NCBI RefSeq assembly: GCF_002592045.1
Contig: NZ_MEJG01000002.1
Location: 1-64,000, forward strand
Length of the DNA: 64,000 bases
From: Parasaccharibacter apium
GTDB lineage: Bacteria > Pseudomonadota > Alphaproteobacteria > Acetobacterales > Acetobacteraceae
Reading direction: 5' to 3'
Part shown: one piece after another, positions 63,939 to 64,000 of the stretch
Numbering within the stretch: the stretch's first letter is position 1
How the letters are laid out: each line of letters starts with the position of its first letter
Translations under genes and position numbers: made by a program
The notes under the pieces: generated by a model
Database searches by the model: none
Told to the model about the DNA's origin: nothing
The model's input: the letters and a program-made list of their open reading frames with translations, nothing else

Positions 63939-64000
63939 GCCTACGTCACCCCCTTACCGCGTTGAGCCTAGCGACATTCGCCGCAGGGTCTTTGTTGGTA
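63935..64000 (+). CDS. Start of an exported protein gene, cut by the window end
   Basis: The ATG overlaps the preceding TGA (ATGA), so translation is coupled. The 22 codons seen read as the n- and h-region of a signal peptide (SLRHPLTALSLATFAAGSLL). Nothing can be said about the mature protein. It may be secreted together with the preceding small protein. Confidence 0.5.
   Translation, partial: MSLRHPLTALSLATFAAGSLLV

Noticed and set aside
1-64000. CRISPR arrays, insertion sequences and rRNA genes
   Set aside because: I saw no regularly spaced repeats, transposase genes or rRNA sequence in the window. The one integration-prone element, tRNA-Glu, shows no phage genes or visible direct repeat of its 3' end nearby.

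Overview
The window looks like chromosomal DNA of an acetic acid bacterium (Acetobacteraceae, Alphaproteobacteria). The grounds are an OprB-type carbohydrate porin, a YfdX protein, a UbiM-type ubiquinone hydroxylase, a compact petABC cytochrome bc1 operon, a 2-oxo acid decarboxylase and many alphaproteobacterial housekeeping genes. The genus cannot be fixed from sequence alone; the moderate G+C of the core genes would fit a small-genome floral or insect-associated genus such as Saccharibacter, Bombella or Neokomagataea (inference).

Layout. 1-1570: right-hand end of a prophage or phage remnant (tail fibre C-terminus, fibre-assembly-like protein, two small membrane-type proteins, terminators). 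1645-8400: a visibly A+T-richer accessory stretch with YnfA, a frameshifted TRIC/UPF0126 channel gene, unknown cytosolic and exported proteins, a GNAT acetyltransferase, a tiny 34-residue membrane protein, an iron-uptake-type DUF3325/PepSY membrane pair and an AI-2E-type permease. 8540-19520: a 54-residue unknown, a DUF3772 mechanosensitive channel, glycerate kinase, QueH, NhaA, an outer-membrane channel, an NCS1 permease, OprB and YfdX. 19572-25113: a DnaA-box-like cluster and a tripartite drug efflux set (NodT, EmrB, EmrA, TetR) with a clear TetR-type operator. 25158-37578: folD, threonine aldolase, a Do-family protease, azlCD, tadA, a RluB-type synthase, rsmD, ftsK, an RluA-family synthase, ubiM and a nitroreductase.

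37689-42036 is a histidine operon (hisB, hisH, GNAT-hisA fusion, hisF, hisE) followed by a HIT protein and then tRNA-Glu(CTC). 42411-44901 holds a 5'-truncated indolepyruvate/pyruvate decarboxylase abutting a divergent LysR gene. 45065-47748 is phoU-phoB-phoR. 47853-55000 contains a hydrolase/isomerase pair, serine dehydratase, AlkB with an ABM protein, a YbaK deacylase and an exported Gly/Tyr-rich protein, followed by an RND pump lacking an adjacent adaptor. 57446-60030 is petABC. The window ends with an aldo-keto reductase, a two-component system and two small exported unknowns, the last running off the edge.

The most notable points are: the in-frame fusion of a GNAT acetyltransferase to HisA with an internal Shine-Dalgarno and start that could also yield free HisA; the decarboxylase that has lost its N-terminus exactly where a LysR gene begins; the single-base homopolymer frameshift in the TRIC gene; a fused DUF3649-like/PepSY protein; a DnaA-box-like cluster in a gene-free gap; and several small ORFs (34 and 54 residues) that short-ORF cut-offs miss. 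I did not find a clearly new multi-gene defence or signalling system.
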